This document shows, piece after piece, positions 1 through 9,532 of a stretch of DNA of 64,000 nt. Both the position numbers and the translations under genes were made by a program. This DNA is from Phyllobacterium myrsinacearum. GTDB taxonomy: Bacteria; Pseudomonadota; Alphaproteobacteria; Rhizobiales; Rhizobiaceae. The DNA lies in contig NZ_PVBT01000001.1 of the NCBI RefSeq assembly GCF_002980555.1, forward strand, positions 1,054,001 to 1,118,000, written 5' to 3'. Positions within the stretch are counted from its first letter, which is position 1. Each line of letters starts with the position of its first letter. The notes beneath the pieces are model-generated. The model worked only from the letters and a program-made list of their open reading frames with translations. It was not told where the DNA came from and made no database searches.

Positions 1-887
1 ATGCCACGACCATCCGCAGGCGTATTCTGACCGCCTTTGAAAAGGCCGAGCGCGAGCCGGATCCGGCGCGCCGGGCGGCATTGCTGACCTTCGTCATCAT
101 CGGCGCCGGTCCGACGGGTGTGGAAATCGCCGGAACGATTGCCGATCTCGCCCGTGATACGCTGAAAGGCGAGTTTCGCGTCATTGATCCCGCCACGGCG
201 CAGGTGATCCTGATCGAAGGCGGAGCGCGCGTGCTTGGCGCCTTTGCGCCTGATCTCTCGGCCTATGCGCAGCGTGCGCTCGAAAAGCTCGGCGTGCAGG
301 TGCATCTGGGCAATCCCGTGATGAAATGCACGGCGGACGGCGTGGAATATGCCGGGAAATTCGTCGGCGCGGCCACGATCATCTGGGCTGCGGGTGTTCA
401 GGCATCGCCGGCGGCGAAATGGCTTGACGTACCGGCGGACCGGGCAGGGCGTGTTGTCGCCAACGACGATCTGACTGCTCCGGGACATCCGGATATCTTT
501 GTCATCGGTGATACGGCAACGGTCAAGAATGGGGACAAGGGCACGGTTCCCGGCATTGCGCCCGCCGCCAAGCAGCAGGGAATCCATGTGGCAAAAGCCA
601 TCAGGGCGCGATTGGCCGGGGATATCGCGCCAAAACCCTTCCGCTACCGCCATGCGGGTGATCTTGCAACGATCGGCAAGCGGGCGGCGGTGACGGATTT
701 CGGCTGGATCAAGTTCAAGGGCTATGTGGCCTGGTGGCTGTGGGGCCTCGCGCACATCTATTTTCTCATCGGCGTGCGCAACCGTCTTGCCGTGGCCATG
801 AGCTGGTTATGGATTTCGGTGAGCGGCACGCGCAGCGCCCGCCTGATCACGCAGAAGGATGCGGCGGACGAAGATCACCTGAAATAG
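1..887 (+). CDS. Type II NADH dehydrogenase (NAD(P)/FAD-dependent oxidoreductase), 5' end missing
   Basis: The reading frame is open from base 3, so the gene begins before the window; about 294 C-terminal codons are present. The protein transfers electrons from NADH to quinone at the inner face of the cytoplasmic membrane without pumping protons. The second dinucleotide-binding fold is visible (VIIGAGPTGVEIAG), followed by the WAAGV strand and the FAD-contacting FVIGDTA motif. The C-terminal part has the hydrophobic, aromatic-rich membrane-anchoring segment (YVAWWLWGLAHIYFL) typical of NDH-2. The fragment matches the last two thirds of a protein of about 420 residues. It converges on the MarC gene with 4 bases between stop codons. 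Family assignment is firm; the N-terminal FAD fold lies outside the window. Confidence 0.9.
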   Translation, partial: ATTIRRRILTAFEKAEREPDPARRAALLTFVIIGAGPTGVEIAGTIADLARDTLKGEFRVIDPATAQVILIEGGARVLGAFAPDLSAYAQRALEKLGVQVHLGNPVMKCTADGVEYAGKFVGAATIIWAAGVQASPAAKWLDVPADRAGRVVANDDLTAPGHPDIFVIGDTATVKNGDKGTVPGIAPAAKQQGIHVAKAIRARLAGDIAPKPFRYRHAGDLATIGKRAAVTDFGWIKFKGYVAWWLWGLAHIYFLIGVRNRLAVAMSWLWISVSGTRSARLITQKDAADEDHLK

Positions 888-891
888 CCAT

Positions 892-1521
892 CTATGTGGT
901 GATGAAGGTTTTGATGCCGTCGGCCACGAACTGCACCGCCAATGCCGCGAGGATGACGCCCAGAAGGCGTGTGAGGATCGAACGGCCTGTTTCACCCAGA
1001 AAGCGGTCGACGCGCTCAGCGAGGAAAAATACGACATAGGATGCGGCGATGCAGATCAGGATGATGCCGATCAGCGCCAGCCGCGAGGTTGGCTCGGACA
1101 AGGTGCCGGCAAGCAGGATTGTTGCCGAAATGGCGCCGGGCCCGGCAATCAGCGGAATGGCCAGCGGAAAGGCAGCGATATTGCGGATATGGTCCTTGGT
1201 GATGGCGACCGTGGCGCTCTTCTCGTGGCGCTCCTGGCGCTTTTCGAAAATCATCTCGAAGGCGATCCAGAACAGGAGCAGGCCGCCCGCGATACGGAAG
1301 GCGCCGATGGTAATGCCGAACAGCGCCAGAATCTGCGCGCCCGCTATGGCGAAGATCGTCAGCACGACAAAGGCGGTGATGCTGGCACGCAGGGCGACCT
1401 GACCGCGCTCCTTGCGATTCATGCCCCTGGTCAGCGCCAGAAACAGCGGCGCCAGTCCCGGTGGATCGATCGTTACCATGAGGGTAACGAGCGCATTGAG
1501 CAGGGTGTCATAAAGCGCCAC
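892..1521 (-). CDS. MarC family (UPF0056) integral membrane protein
   Basis: A 209-residue polytopic inner-membrane protein with about six hydrophobic helices. The early TIDPPGLAPLF and the central PLAIPLIAGPGAIS segments are hallmarks of the MarC/UPF0056 family. The function of this family is unsettled: an old link to multiple antibiotic resistance in E. coli was not upheld, so transport of small molecules is only a guess. The start is GTG at 1521 with a weak purine-rich stretch upstream; no better in-frame start is seen. It converges on the NADH dehydrogenase gene and is divergent from gyrA across about 230 bases. Confidence 0.88.
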   Translation of the reverse strand: MALYDTLLNALVTLMVTIDPPGLAPLFLALTRGMNRKERGQVALRASITAFVVLTIFAIAGAQILALFGITIGAFRIAGGLLLFWIAFEMIFEKRQERHEKSATVAITKDHIRNIAAFPLAIPLIAGPGAISATILLAGTLSEPTSRLALIGIILICIAASYVVFFLAERVDRFLGETGRSILTRLLGVILAALAVQFVADGIKTFITT

Positions 1522-1685
1522 GATTTTGCTTTTCTTCTCTGATTGAAGCTGAGCCAGAGTAGCGGATTCGCGGTTAAACGTCGATAAAGTTGGGATTTTG
1601 CAACCAAGTTTTTCACTGATTGAAATGAACTGTTGTATCCTATTGAAAACAAAGGGTTTTCAGCTGTGTATTGCGGTGCCTCCGG

Positions 1686-1715
1686 TTGGCTTTTGCCTTG
1701 AAAAGCCGCTATAAG
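1686..1715 (+). promoter_or_regulatory. Candidate gyrA promoter
   Basis: TTGGCT (1686-1691) and TATAAG (1710-1715) are separated by 18 bases, 35 bases upstream of the gyrA start. The match to a housekeeping sigma-70 promoter is fair. It lies in the 1522-1750 intergenic region, where I see no further gene. Confidence 0.4.
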
Positions 1716-1750
1716 ATGAAGATTGATTCTATACGAAAGATGAGTGCCTC

Positions 1751-4558
1751 GTGTCTGAACTAACCCCACCATCCGGCCCAGAAGACGATAAACCAGGCGG
1801 AAATTTCGGCATTGAGCCAATTTCCATTATCGAGGAGATGCAAAGCTCCTATCTCTCCTATGCCATGAGCGTGATTGTCAGCCGCGCACTGCCCGACGTG
1901 CGTGACGGCCTGAAGCCAGTGCACCGGCGCATTCTGCATGCGATGAACGAAATGGGCCTGTCCTGGAACAGGTCCTACCGTAAATCTGCCGGTGTGGTCG
2001 GTGAAGTCATGGGTAAATACCATCCCCATGGCGACGCCTCGATCTATGACGCCTTGGTGCGCATGGCGCAGGACTGGTCGCTGCGCGATCCGCTGGTCGA
2101 CGGGCAGGGCAATTTCGGCTCCATCGACGGCGATTCCCCGGCGGCGATGCGTTACACCGAGTGCCGTCTCGAAAAAGTGACGGAATCCCTGCTTGAGGAT
2201 ATCGACAAGGAAACGGTCGATTTCCAGGACAATTATGACGGCCGCGAACAGGAGCCGGTGGTTCTTCCCGCCCGTTTCCCCAACCTTCTGGTCAATGGCT
2301 CCGGCGGTATTGCCGTGGGCATGGCCACCAATGTTCCGCCGCACAATCTGGCTGAAGTGATCAATGGCTGCATTGCCCTGATCGACAATCCCGCCATCGA
2401 TTTGCCGGAACTGATGGAAATCATTCCCGGTCCGGATTTCCCGACAGGCGGCATTATTCTCGGCCGTTCCGGCATCCATTCCGCCTACAGCACCGGCCGC
2501 GGCTCGATCCTGATGCGCGGCAAGGTCGCCATCGAGAGCATGCGCGGCGATCGCGAAGCCATCATCATCACCGAAGTGCCTTATCAGGTGAACAAGGCGA
2601 CGATGATCGAAAAGATGGCCGATCTCGTGCGCGAAAAGCGCATCGAGGGCATTTCGGACATTCGCGACGAGTCCGATCGTGACGGTTACCGCGTGGTCGT
2701 CGAACTGAAGCGCGATGCCGTCGCCGATGTCATCGTCAACCAGCTCTATCGTTTCACCCCGCTGCAATCCTCGTTCGGCGCCAATATGGTGGCGCTCAAT
2801 GGCGGCAAGCCGGGCCTGCTGAACCTGATGGATATCCTGCGTGCATTCGTTGCTTTCCGCGAGGAAGTGGTCAGCCGCCGCACGAAATTCCTGCTGCGCA
2901 AGGCGCGCGACCGCGCGCATGTGTTGGTCGGTCTCGCCATTGCGGTCGCCAATATCGACGAGATCATTGCGCTGATCCGCCAGGCGCCCGATCCGGCAAC
3001 GGCGCGCGATCAGCTGATGGAGCGCCGCTGGCCTGCCAATGACGTGGCGCCGCTGATCACGCTGATTGCCGATCCGCGCCACACGCTCAATGACGACAAT
3101 ACCTACAATCTGTCGGAAGAGCAGGCACGCGCCATTCTTGATCTGCGCCTGCAGCGCCTGACCGCCCTCGGGCGCGATGAAATCGCCGATGAACTCAACA
3201 GGATCGGCGTTGAAATCAAGGATTATCTCGAAATCCTTGCCTCGCGCCTGCGCATCATGACCATTGTCAAGGACGAACTTGCTGCCATCCGCGACGAGTT
3301 CGGCACACCCCGCCGCACGGAACTGACCGATGGCGGCGCTGACATGGATGATGAAGACCTGATCGCCCGGGAAGACATGGTCGTGACCGTCAGCCATGCC
3401 GGCTATATCAAGCGCGTGCCATTGACGACCTATCGCGCACAGCGCCGCGGCGGCAAGGGCCGCTCCGGCGTGACCATGAAGGACGAGGATTTCGTCACGC
3501 GGCTGTTCGTGGCCAACACCCACACGCCCATGCTGTTCTTCTCGTCGCGCGGCATTGTCTATAAGGAAAAGGTCTGGCGCCTGCCGATCGGCACGCCGCA
3601 GTCACGCGGCAAGGCATTGATCAACATGCTGCCGCTGGAGCAGGGCGAACGTATCACGACAATCATGCCGCTGCCCGAAGACGAGGCAAGCTGGACCAAT
3701 CTCGACGTCATGTTTGCCACGACGCGCGGCACCGTGCGCCGCAACAAGCTGTCCGACTTCGTTCAGGTCAACCGCAACGGCAAGATTGCGATGAAGCTGG
3801 AGGAAGAGGGCGATGAGATCCTCGGCGTCGATACCTGTGATGAGTTCGACGATGTGCTTTTGACCGCTGCCGGCGGCCAGTGCATCCGCTTCCCCGTCAC
3901 CGATGTGCGTGTGTTTGCCGGCCGTAACTCCATCGGTGTGCGCGGCATTACGCTGGCCCCGGGCGATACGCTGATCTCAATGGCTATCCTGGGGCACGTG
4001 GATGCAACACCAGCCGAACGTTCTGCCTATCTGAAGCAGGCAGCAGCGGACCGGCGTGCCCAGGGAGCCGATGATGTCGAGGAAATCGCGCTGGTTGGCG
4101 AAGAAGCCACCGATGTGGCCGATCTCAATGCCGAGCGCTATGCCGAATTGCGTGACCGCGAGCAGACAGTCCTGACCGTCAGCGAATATGGTTACGGCAA
4201 GCGCTCGTCATCGTATGAATTCCGTGTTTCCGGACGCGGCGGCAAAGGCATTCGCGCCACCGATACGTCGAAGACCGACGAGATCGGCAAGCTTGTGTCG
4301 CTGTTCCCGGTCGAGGCTTCGGATCAGATCCTGCTGGTTTCGGATGGCGGCCAGCTCATCCGCGTGCCGGTCAACGGCATTCGCGTCGCCGGACGCTCCA
4401 CCAAGGGCGTGACGATCTTCAATACGGCCGATGGTGAGAAGGTTGTTTCGGTCGAGCGGATTTCGGAAACCGACAGCGATGACGAAGAGCTTGAGGCAGT
4501 CATTCCTGCCGAAGGCGGAGCCGAGACGGCAGGGGAAAGCGGTTCTGACGAAAGTTAG
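1751..4558 (+). CDS. gyrA: DNA gyrase subunit A
   Basis: The 935-residue breakage-reunion subunit of gyrase, which with GyrB introduces negative supercoils using ATP. The N-terminal winged-helix/tower region carries the catalytic tyrosine in [10 protein letters not shown] (Tyr135, E. coli Tyr122), and the C-terminal beta-pinwheel carries the GyrA box QRRGGKG. In the quinolone-resistance region the sequence is [10 protein letters not shown], so the E. coli Ser83 position is alanine (Ala96 here) while the Asp87 equivalent (Asp100) is kept. Start is GTG at 1751. The length exceeds E. coli GyrA (875 residues) because of a short N-terminal extension, a pinwheel insertion around residues 750-790 and an acidic tail. 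It is followed by a strong hairpin terminator at 4601-4640. Confidence 0.98.
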   Translation: MSELTPPSGPEDDKPGGNFGIEPISIIEEMQSSYLSYAMSVIVSRALPDVRDGLKPVHRRILHAMNEMGLSWNRSYRKSAGVVGEVMGKYHPHGDASIYDALVRMAQDWSLRDPLVDGQGNFGSIDGDSPAAMRYTECRLEKVTESLLEDIDKETVDFQDNYDGREQEPVVLPARFPNLLVNGSGGIAVGMATNVPPHNLAEVINGCIALIDNPAIDLPELMEIIPGPDFPTGGIILGRSGIHSAYSTGRGSILMRGKVAIESMRGDREAIIITEVPYQVNKATMIEKMADLVREKRIEGISDIRDESDRDGYRVVVELKRDAVADVIVNQLYRFTPLQSSFGANMVALNGGKPGLLNLMDILRAFVAFREEVVSRRTKFLLRKARDRAHVLVGLAIAVANIDEIIALIRQAPDPATARDQLMERRWPANDVAPLITLIADPRHTLNDDNTYNLSEEQARAILDLRLQRLTALGRDEIADELNRIGVEIKDYLEILASRLRIMTIVKDELAAIRDEFGTPRRTELTDGGADMDDEDLIAREDMVVTVSHAGYIKRVPLTTYRAQRRGGKGRSGVTMKDEDFVTRLFVANTHTPMLFFSSRGIVYKEKVWRLPIGTPQSRGKALINMLPLEQGERITTIMPLPEDEASWTNLDVMFATTRGTVRRNKLSDFVQVNRNGKIAMKLEEEGDEILGVDTCDEFDDVLLTAAGGQCIRFPVTDVRVFAGRNSIGVRGITLAPGDTLISMAILGHVDATPAERSAYLKQAAADRRAQGADDVEEIALVGEEATDVADLNAERYAELRDREQTVLTVSEYGYGKRSSSYEFRVSGRGGKGIRATDTSKTDEIGKLVSLFPVEASDQILLVSDGGQLIRVPVNGIRVAGRSTKGVTIFNTADGEKVVSVERISETDSDDEELEAVIPAEGGAETAGESGSDES

Positions 4559-4713
4559 AACCGCGGATGGTCGTTCTGACCGTTCATGGGATAAACACCG
4601 AAGCGGGATGTCTTGACTTTGGCTTCCCGCTTTTTGTTTTCTTCCAGCATCATGACGACGGCGGAAACCATCATCGCGATCATCATGCCTACACTCAGAA
4701 GTACAAACATCAT
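4555..4713 (-). CDS. Predicted 52-residue single-span membrane protein
   Basis: A small gene on the strand opposite gyrA. It starts with two ATG codons (4713 or 4710) about 6 bases after a GAAGGGA Shine-Dalgarno sequence. The product has a Met-rich hydrophobic N-terminal helix (about residues 2-23), then a Lys/Glu/Arg-rich cytoplasmic-type tail ending HPRF. Its TAA stop overlaps the gyrA TAG stop. The gyrA terminator hairpin lies inside this reading frame on the other strand. I do not recognise a family. The good ribosome binding site and membrane-protein-like composition support a real gene, but no homology was tested. Confidence 0.5.
   Translation of the reverse strand: MMFVLLSVGMMIAMMVSAVVMMLEENKKREAKVKTSRFGVYPMNGQNDHPRF
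4601..4640 (+). terminator. Rho-independent terminator of gyrA
   Basis: An 8-bp stem AAGCGGGA/TCCCGCTT with a 16-base loop is followed by TTTGTTTT. It begins 42 bases after the gyrA stop codon and lies within the opposite-strand small gene. Confidence 0.75.
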
Positions 4714-4906
4714 TTATCCCTTCAATCTTCAGCTTTCCTATGGTTAACAACGCAGTAGGGGCCAAAAGGTTTCATTTACTGTGTTCTTTATAGTTGGCGG
4801 GAACTGAATGCTTGCTGATTACCCCGTTCATCTTCCGTTCATTTATCATGGAGGGAGCAGTGCTTCCGGCCATTGAAAGCGCCCGATAAAACGGTTAGGA
4901 GACGGT

Positions 4907-5398
4907 ATGACAATCGCGATTTATGCCGGATCCTTCGACCCGATCACCAATGGACATATGGATGTCCTGCAGGGCTCGCTACGCCTTGCCGACAAGGTAT
5001 TTGTCGCCATTGGCATTCATCCGGGCAAGGCGCCGCTGTTTTCCTTCGATGAGCGCGTGGACCTGATCAAACGGGTGGCTGCGGACGTTTTCGGCAAGGA
5101 CAGCCAGCGGCTCGAGGTCATCTCCTTCGATGGCCTGCTGATCGATGCCGCCCGCAAACACGGGGCTTCGCTCATGGTGCGCGGCCTGCGGGACGGCACG
5201 GATCTCGATTATGAAATGCAGATGGCCGGCATGAACGGCACGATGGCGCCGGAACTGCAAACCGTGTTCCTGCCGGCTGATCCTTCGGTTCGCACGATTA
5301 CTGCCACATTGGTTCGCCAGATTGCGGCCATGGGCGGCGACGTCCGGCATTTTGCTCCCGCTCTTGTCGCCGAGGCGCTCAGGGCCAAATTCAAATAG
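4907..5398 (+). CDS. coaD: Phosphopantetheine adenylyltransferase
   Basis: Catalyses the penultimate step of coenzyme A synthesis: ATP plus 4'-phosphopantetheine gives dephospho-CoA and pyrophosphate, in the cytoplasm. At 163 residues it has the usual family length. The nucleotidyltransferase signature is [12 protein letters not shown] with the TNGH catalytic motif at residues 15-18; the second signature appears as [18 protein letters not shown] and the ATP-binding ITATLVR near residue 128. A GGAGAC ribosome binding site precedes the ATG. It is followed at short distance by two cyclophilin genes and queA-tgt in the same direction, an order I associate with Brucella and relatives. Confidence 0.97.
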   Translation: MTIAIYAGSFDPITNGHMDVLQGSLRLADKVFVAIGIHPGKAPLFSFDERVDLIKRVAADVFGKDSQRLEVISFDGLLIDAARKHGASLMVRGLRDGTDLDYEMQMAGMNGTMAPELQTVFLPADPSVRTITATLVRQIAAMGGDVRHFAPALVAEALRAKFK

Positions 5399-5436
5399 GG
5401 CTTTCTTCTCATCCCCATCCTTTGGAGACTTTCTTC

Positions 5437-6021
5437 ATGTCCGTATTTCGCACTGCGCTTCTTGTGGCAGCCGTTTCTTCCCTGTCTTTTGCTGCTTTGA
5501 CCCCAAGCTGGGCCGATGACCAGAACACCATGACGATCAAGCTGAAGGACGGCGACGTCAAGATCGAGCTGCGCCCTGACCTTGCCCCCAAGCATGTCGA
5601 GCAGATCAAGGCGCTGGCCAAGGAAGGCGCTTACAATAGCGTCGTGTTCCACCGCGTCATTCCCGGCTTCATGGCCCAGACCGGTGACGTGCAGTATGGC
5701 AACACCGAAAAGGGCTACAATCAGGCTGCCGCAGGAACCGGCGGCTCGAAGCGCCCGGACCTGCCGGCCGAATTCTCGAAGGAACCATTCGTGCGCGGCA
5801 CCGTCGGCATGGCGCGCTCCTCCAACCCGAATTCTGCCAATTCCCAGTTCTTCATCATGTTCGACAAGGGCGCGTTCCTGAATGGCCAGTATACGGTCGT
5901 CGGCAAGGTGACGAGCGGTATGGAAGCCGTCGACAAGATCAAAAAAGGCAATGAAGCGCAGAATGGCGCCGTTGAAAATCCGGACAAGATGATCAAGGTC
6001 ACTGTCGGTCCGGCAAAGTAG
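5437..6021 (+). CDS. Periplasmic cyclophilin-type peptidyl-prolyl isomerase
   Basis: A 194-residue cyclophilin that speeds cis/trans isomerisation of X-Pro bonds. The N-terminus is a Sec signal peptide (FRTALLVAAVSSLSFAALTPSWA), so it should work in the periplasm. Cyclophilin core motifs are present: VVFHRVIPGFMAQTGD and the active-site FFIMFD. The start chosen is ATG 5437, which has GGAG 9 bases upstream; a TTG 15 bases earlier overlaps that ribosome binding site and is unlikely. It lies directly upstream of a second cyclophilin without a signal peptide, giving a periplasmic/cytosolic pair. Assignment is firm; client proteins are unknown. Confidence 0.95.
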   Translation: MSVFRTALLVAAVSSLSFAALTPSWADDQNTMTIKLKDGDVKIELRPDLAPKHVEQIKALAKEGAYNSVVFHRVIPGFMAQTGDVQYGNTEKGYNQAAAGTGGSKRPDLPAEFSKEPFVRGTVGMARSSNPNSANSQFFIMFDKGAFLNGQYTVVGKVTSGMEAVDKIKKGNEAQNGAVENPDKMIKVTVGPAK

Positions 6022-6043
6022 TCTAACAAAGGAGATGCCGGAA

Positions 6044-6553
6044 ATGGCTTACAAAGATCCAGAAAACACGATCCTGCTCGAAACCACCAAGGGCAATGTC
6101 GTCATCGAACTCTATCCCGATCTCGCACCCGGCCATGTCGAGCGCATCAAGGAACTGGCACGCGAAGGCGCCTATGACGGCGTCGTCTTCCACCGCGTCA
6201 TCGACGGTTTCATGGCCCAGACCGGCGATGTGAAGTTCGGCAAGAAGGGCGGCTCGTCCTTCAATCCATCGCGCGCCGGCATGGGCGGTTCGGAAAAGCC
6301 CGACCTGAAGGCAGAGTTCTCCAATGCCAATCATGGCCGCGGTGCTTGCTCGATGGCCCGTTCGCAGAACCCGAATTCCGCCAATTCCCAGTTCTTCATC
6401 TGCTTTGACGATGCGGGCTTCCTCAATCGCCAGTACACGGTTTGGGGCCAGGTCATCGAAGGCATGGACAATGTCGACAAGATCAAGCGCGGCGAGCCTG
6501 TGCAGGACCCGGATTCGATCGTTTCCATGCGCGTTGCCGCAGACGCCGAATAA
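6044..6553 (+). CDS. ppiB: Cytosolic cyclophilin-type peptidyl-prolyl isomerase
   Basis: A 169-residue single-domain cyclophilin with no signal peptide, expected to act on X-Pro bonds in the cytoplasm. Motifs: VVFHRVIDGFMAQTGD, GGSEKPDLKAEFS, and NSANSQFFICFDDAGFLN. The ATG at 6044 is preferred over ATG 6035 because the AAAGGAG ribosome binding site touches 6035 but is 9 bases from 6044. It clearly arose by duplication of, or shares ancestry with, the signal-peptide-bearing cyclophilin 22 bases upstream, and the two are probably cotranscribed. queA follows after 17 bases. Confidence 0.95.
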   Translation: MAYKDPENTILLETTKGNVVIELYPDLAPGHVERIKELAREGAYDGVVFHRVIDGFMAQTGDVKFGKKGGSSFNPSRAGMGGSEKPDLKAEFSNANHGRGACSMARSQNPNSANSQFFICFDDAGFLNRQYTVWGQVIEGMDNVDKIKRGEPVQDPDSIVSMRVAADAE

Positions 6554-6570
6554 GATCGCATTGACAGACC

Positions 6571-7650
6571 ATGCGTGTTGATCTTTTCGATTTTGATCTG
6601 CCGGAAGAAAACATCGCATTGAGACCTGCAGAGCCGCGCGATTCAGCGCGGCTTTTGCTTGTGAAAGCGGACAGTTCCGGATTTGACGACAGCAGCGTTC
6701 GCAATCTCGGCGATTTTCTGCGCCCCGGCGATGCTCTTGTCTTCAATGATACCAAGGTGATACCCGCACAGCTTGAAGGGTTTCGCGAGCGCGAAGGCGT
6801 CAAAGCCCAGGTCAGCGCGACGCTGCACATGCGGGCGGGACCGGATCGCTGGAAAGCCTTTTTGCGTCCGGCAAAACGCATCAGGCAGGGCGAGCGGATC
6901 GATTTCGGCCACGGCAACAATGCCTGCCTGCTCGGGTCGTTGCAGGCGACGGTCGCCGAAAAGGGCGATGCGGGTGAAGCCTTGCTGGTGTTTGACTTCA
7001 GCGGCGCCGATCTCGATCAGGCCATCGCGGCGGTGGGGCATATTCCATTGCCGCCCTATATCGCCTCCAAACGGGCCGAAGATGGCCGCGACAAGGAGGA
7101 TTATCAGACTGTCTATGCCCGTGAGGAAGGTGCCGTTGCCGCACCGACTGCGGGACTGCATTTTACCCCTGATTTGCTGGATGATCTGAAAAAGCGCGGC
7201 ATCGAAGAGCATTTCGTCACGCTGCATGTGGGCGCGGGCACGTTCCTGCCGGTTAAAGCGGACGATACCGCAGACCACAAGATGCACGCGGAAATCGGCC
7301 ATGTGGACCAGAAGACGGCGGATGCACTCAATGCGGTGAAGGCGCGGGGCGGGCGCATTGTCAGCGTCGGCACGACGTCGCTGCGTCTGCTCGAAAGCGC
7401 GACGGGTGAAGACGGCATCATCCGGGCATGGTCGGGCCCGACGGATATTTTCATCACGCCGGGTTACAAGTTTCGGGCTGTCGATCTGCTGATGACCAAT
7501 TTCCATCTGCCGAAATCCACCCTGTTCATGCTGGTTTCGGCCTTCAGCGGCTTTGAGCGCATGCATGCAGCCTATGCCCATGCGATCAAAAATCACTACC
7601 GCTTCTATTCCTATGGCGATGCAAGCCTGTTATGGCGATCCGCATCATGA
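6571..7650 (+). CDS. queA: tRNA preQ1(34) S-adenosylmethionine ribosyltransferase-isomerase
   Basis: Transfers and isomerises the ribosyl group of S-adenosylmethionine onto preQ1 at tRNA position 34, making epoxyqueuosine. The 359-residue length is typical. The sequence shows family features: N-terminal [25 protein letters not shown] (motif written in part), [28 protein letters not shown] and the C-terminal [10 protein letters not shown]. Its 3' end overlaps the likely tgt start by 4 bases (ATGA), so the two queuosine enzymes are translationally coupled, which fits their consecutive roles in the same modification. Confidence 0.97.
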   Translation: MRVDLFDFDLPEENIALRPAEPRDSARLLLVKADSSGFDDSSVRNLGDFLRPGDALVFNDTKVIPAQLEGFREREGVKAQVSATLHMRAGPDRWKAFLRPAKRIRQGERIDFGHGNNACLLGSLQATVAEKGDAGEALLVFDFSGADLDQAIAAVGHIPLPPYIASKRAEDGRDKEDYQTVYAREEGAVAAPTAGLHFTPDLLDDLKKRGIEEHFVTLHVGAGTFLPVKADDTADHKMHAEIGHVDQKTADALNAVKARGGRIVSVGTTSLRLLESATGEDGIIRAWSGPTDIFITPGYKFRAVDLLMTNFHLPKSTLFMLVSAFSGFERMHAAYAHAIKNHYRFYSYGDASLLWRSAS

Positions 7651-8780
7651 CAGAAAATTTCGAATTCAAGCTGATTGCAACCGATGGCAAGGCCCGGCGC
7701 GGTGAAATCACCATGCCGCGCGGCACCGTCCGCACACCTGCCTTCATGCCGGTTGGCACGGCCGGCACGGTCAAGGCCATGTATATGGACCAGGTTGCCG
7801 AGCTTGGCGCCGATATCATTCTCGGCAATACCTATCATCTGATGCTGCGCCCGAGCGCAGAACGGATTGCAAAACTGGGTGGCCTGCATGATTTCGCCCG
7901 CTGGCCCGGTCCGATCCTGACGGATTCCGGCGGTTTCCAGGTCATGTCGCTGGCGCAGCTGCGCAAGCTTGATGAAAAGGGCGTGACTTTCCGCTCGCAT
8001 ATCGATGGGCGTGCCCACGAGATGAGCCCGGAGCGTTCGATCGAAATCCAGGGGCTGCTTGACTCCGATATCCAGATGCAGCTCGATGAATGCGTGGCCC
8101 TGCCGGCAACGCCAAAGGATATCCAGCGCGCCATGGAACTGTCGCTGCGCTGGGCCGAGCGCTGCAAGACGGCATTCGGCACCCAGCCGGGCAAAGCCAT
8201 GTTCGGCATCGTGCAGGGTGGCGATGTGCCGGATCTGCGCATCCGCTCGGCGCAGGCGCTGAAGGCAATGGACCTGAAGGGATATGCCGTCGGCGGTCTT
8301 GCGGTCGGCGAACCGCAGGAGGTCATGCTCGACATGCTGGATGTGACCTGTCCCGAGCTTCCCGAGGAAAAGCCGCGCTATCTCATGGGCGTCGGTACGC
8401 CCGACGACATCCTGAAATCCGTGGCGCGCGGCATCGACATGTTCGATTGCGTCATGCCGACACGGGCAGGGCGGCATGGCCTCGCCTTTACCCGCCGCGG
8501 CAAGGTCAATCTGCGCAATGCGCGCCATGCGGACGATCCGCGCCCGCTGGATGAGGAATCCTCATGCCCGGCCGCGCGCGATTACAGCCGCGCCTATCTG
8601 CATCATCTGGTCAAATCGGGTGAAGCGCTGGGCGGCATGCTGCTGACATGGAACAATCTGGCCTATTACCAGCAGCACATGCAGGGTATCCGCAATGCCA
8701 TCGAAGCAAAACGTTTCGATGCTTTCAGCGCGGAAACCCAGGCCGCGTGGGCCGAGGGCGACATCAAGCCCTATGCGTGA
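7647..8780 (+). CDS. tgt: Queuine/preQ1 tRNA-guanine transglycosylase
   Basis: Exchanges guanine 34 of tRNAs with GUN anticodons for preQ1, the step before QueA. The TIM-barrel protein shows [11 protein letters not shown] with the general acid/base Asp, FGIVQGG, the nucleophile region [18 protein letters not shown], and the zinc-site region near the C-terminus ([16 protein letters not shown], a C...C/H arrangement partly visible). The start chosen is ATG 7647, overlapping the queA stop; an in-frame ATG at 7632 would add five residues. The gene ends one base before the convergent TetR gene. Confidence 0.97.
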   Translation: MTENFEFKLIATDGKARRGEITMPRGTVRTPAFMPVGTAGTVKAMYMDQVAELGADIILGNTYHLMLRPSAERIAKLGGLHDFARWPGPILTDSGGFQVMSLAQLRKLDEKGVTFRSHIDGRAHEMSPERSIEIQGLLDSDIQMQLDECVALPATPKDIQRAMELSLRWAERCKTAFGTQPGKAMFGIVQGGDVPDLRIRSAQALKAMDLKGYAVGGLAVGEPQEVMLDMLDVTCPELPEEKPRYLMGVGTPDDILKSVARGIDMFDCVMPTRAGRHGLAFTRRGKVNLRNARHADDPRPLDEESSCPAARDYSRAYLHHLVKSGEALGGMLLTWNNLAYYQQHMQGIRNAIEAKRFDAFSAETQAAWAEGDIKPYA

Positions 8781-9359
8781 TCAGCCGCCAGCAGGCTGGG
8801 ACGGCTTGTCGGGGTCGCATGGCGCGAAGAGCTGACGCAGGCCGTCAATGGCGGCGATCTGGTCTTCGTGGGTGAGAGTGTCCATATCCAGCAGCTTCAA
8901 ACTGCGTAAACCCTCGATGGTCAGGAAAGCGATGAGAGCCATGGTCGGGTCCTCCGAGTTCTCCTTCATGCGATCCAACAATTGCTTGTTGTAGCGCCGG
9001 ATCGGATCAATGAAGCTCGGATCATTGGCAATGGCTGCCAGAATGCCCGACGGCTCCGGCTCATTGAGCACAAATTCAGCGCGATAGACCTCGATGCAGG
9101 CTTGAACAACACTGTTCACCTTGTGGTTGCGCCGTGCTTCCTGCATGCGCAGGGATTCGTCAAATTCAGCGACGTGGTGTTCGACCAGTGCTTCCAGAAG
9201 CTTGGCCTTGGTCGGGAAGGTGTAGAGCAGGCCGCCCTTCGACAGCCCGGCGCGCCGTGCGACCGCATCAAGGGAGAGATGGACCGGACCAACCTCCATG
9301 GCAATTTCCGCAGCAGCCTGCAGAATCTTATCTTTGGTGGTGAGAGTGGCCGCCCGCAT
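8781..9359 (-). CDS. TetR family repressor, probably of the adjacent RND pump
   Basis: A 192-residue TetR-type regulator. The N-terminal helix-turn-helix is clear (LSLDAVARRAGLSKGGLLYTF, residues about 28-48, given in part), and the C-terminal ligand domain is typical of the TetR_C family. An AAGGA ribosome binding site precedes ATG 9359. It is transcribed divergently from an RND adaptor/permease pair, and a perfect 16-bp palindrome sits between them inside a promoter-like spacer. This arrangement matches local repressors such as AcrR, or BepR of Brucella, which are released by pump substrates. The inducer is unknown. Confidence 0.9.
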   Translation of the reverse strand: MRAATLTTKDKILQAAAEIAMEVGPVHLSLDAVARRAGLSKGGLLYTFPTKAKLLEALVEHHVAEFDESLRMQEARRNHKVNSVVQACIEVYRAEFVLNEPEPSGILAAIANDPSFIDPIRRYNKQLLDRMKENSEDPTMALIAFLTIEGLRSLKLLDMDTLTHEDQIAAIDGLRQLFAPCDPDKPSQPAGG

Positions 9360-9407
9360 TCCGTTCCTTTTTCTACAACTTTGCGTCCATAAGGGATTCC
9401 GCTTCTA

Positions 9408-9436
9408 TTGACTTTACCGTCCGGACGGTACAGTAA
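9408..9436 (+). promoter_or_regulatory. RND operon promoter with embedded TetR-type operator
   Basis: TTGACT (9408-9413) and CAGTAA (9431-9436) are 17 bases apart. The perfect palindrome TACCGTCCGGACGGTA (9415-9430) occupies all but one base of the spacer. A repressor bound there would block RNA polymerase for the pump operon and possibly for its own divergent gene. Confidence 0.65.
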
Positions 9437-9532
9437 AGTGCGCGTGGCAATCAAGTCCACATCACGTTATTCTCATTTGACAGGCTAGCAACATACTTTG
9501 CTGGCCATTGTTTTGTTGCGGAGCGGTTCCTG

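Noticed and set aside
1760-3523. Long open frame of 587 codons on the minus strand
   Set aside because: It lies wholly antisense to gyrA, is rich in His/Asp/Arg as expected from the complement of GC-rich codons, and has no recognisable domain.
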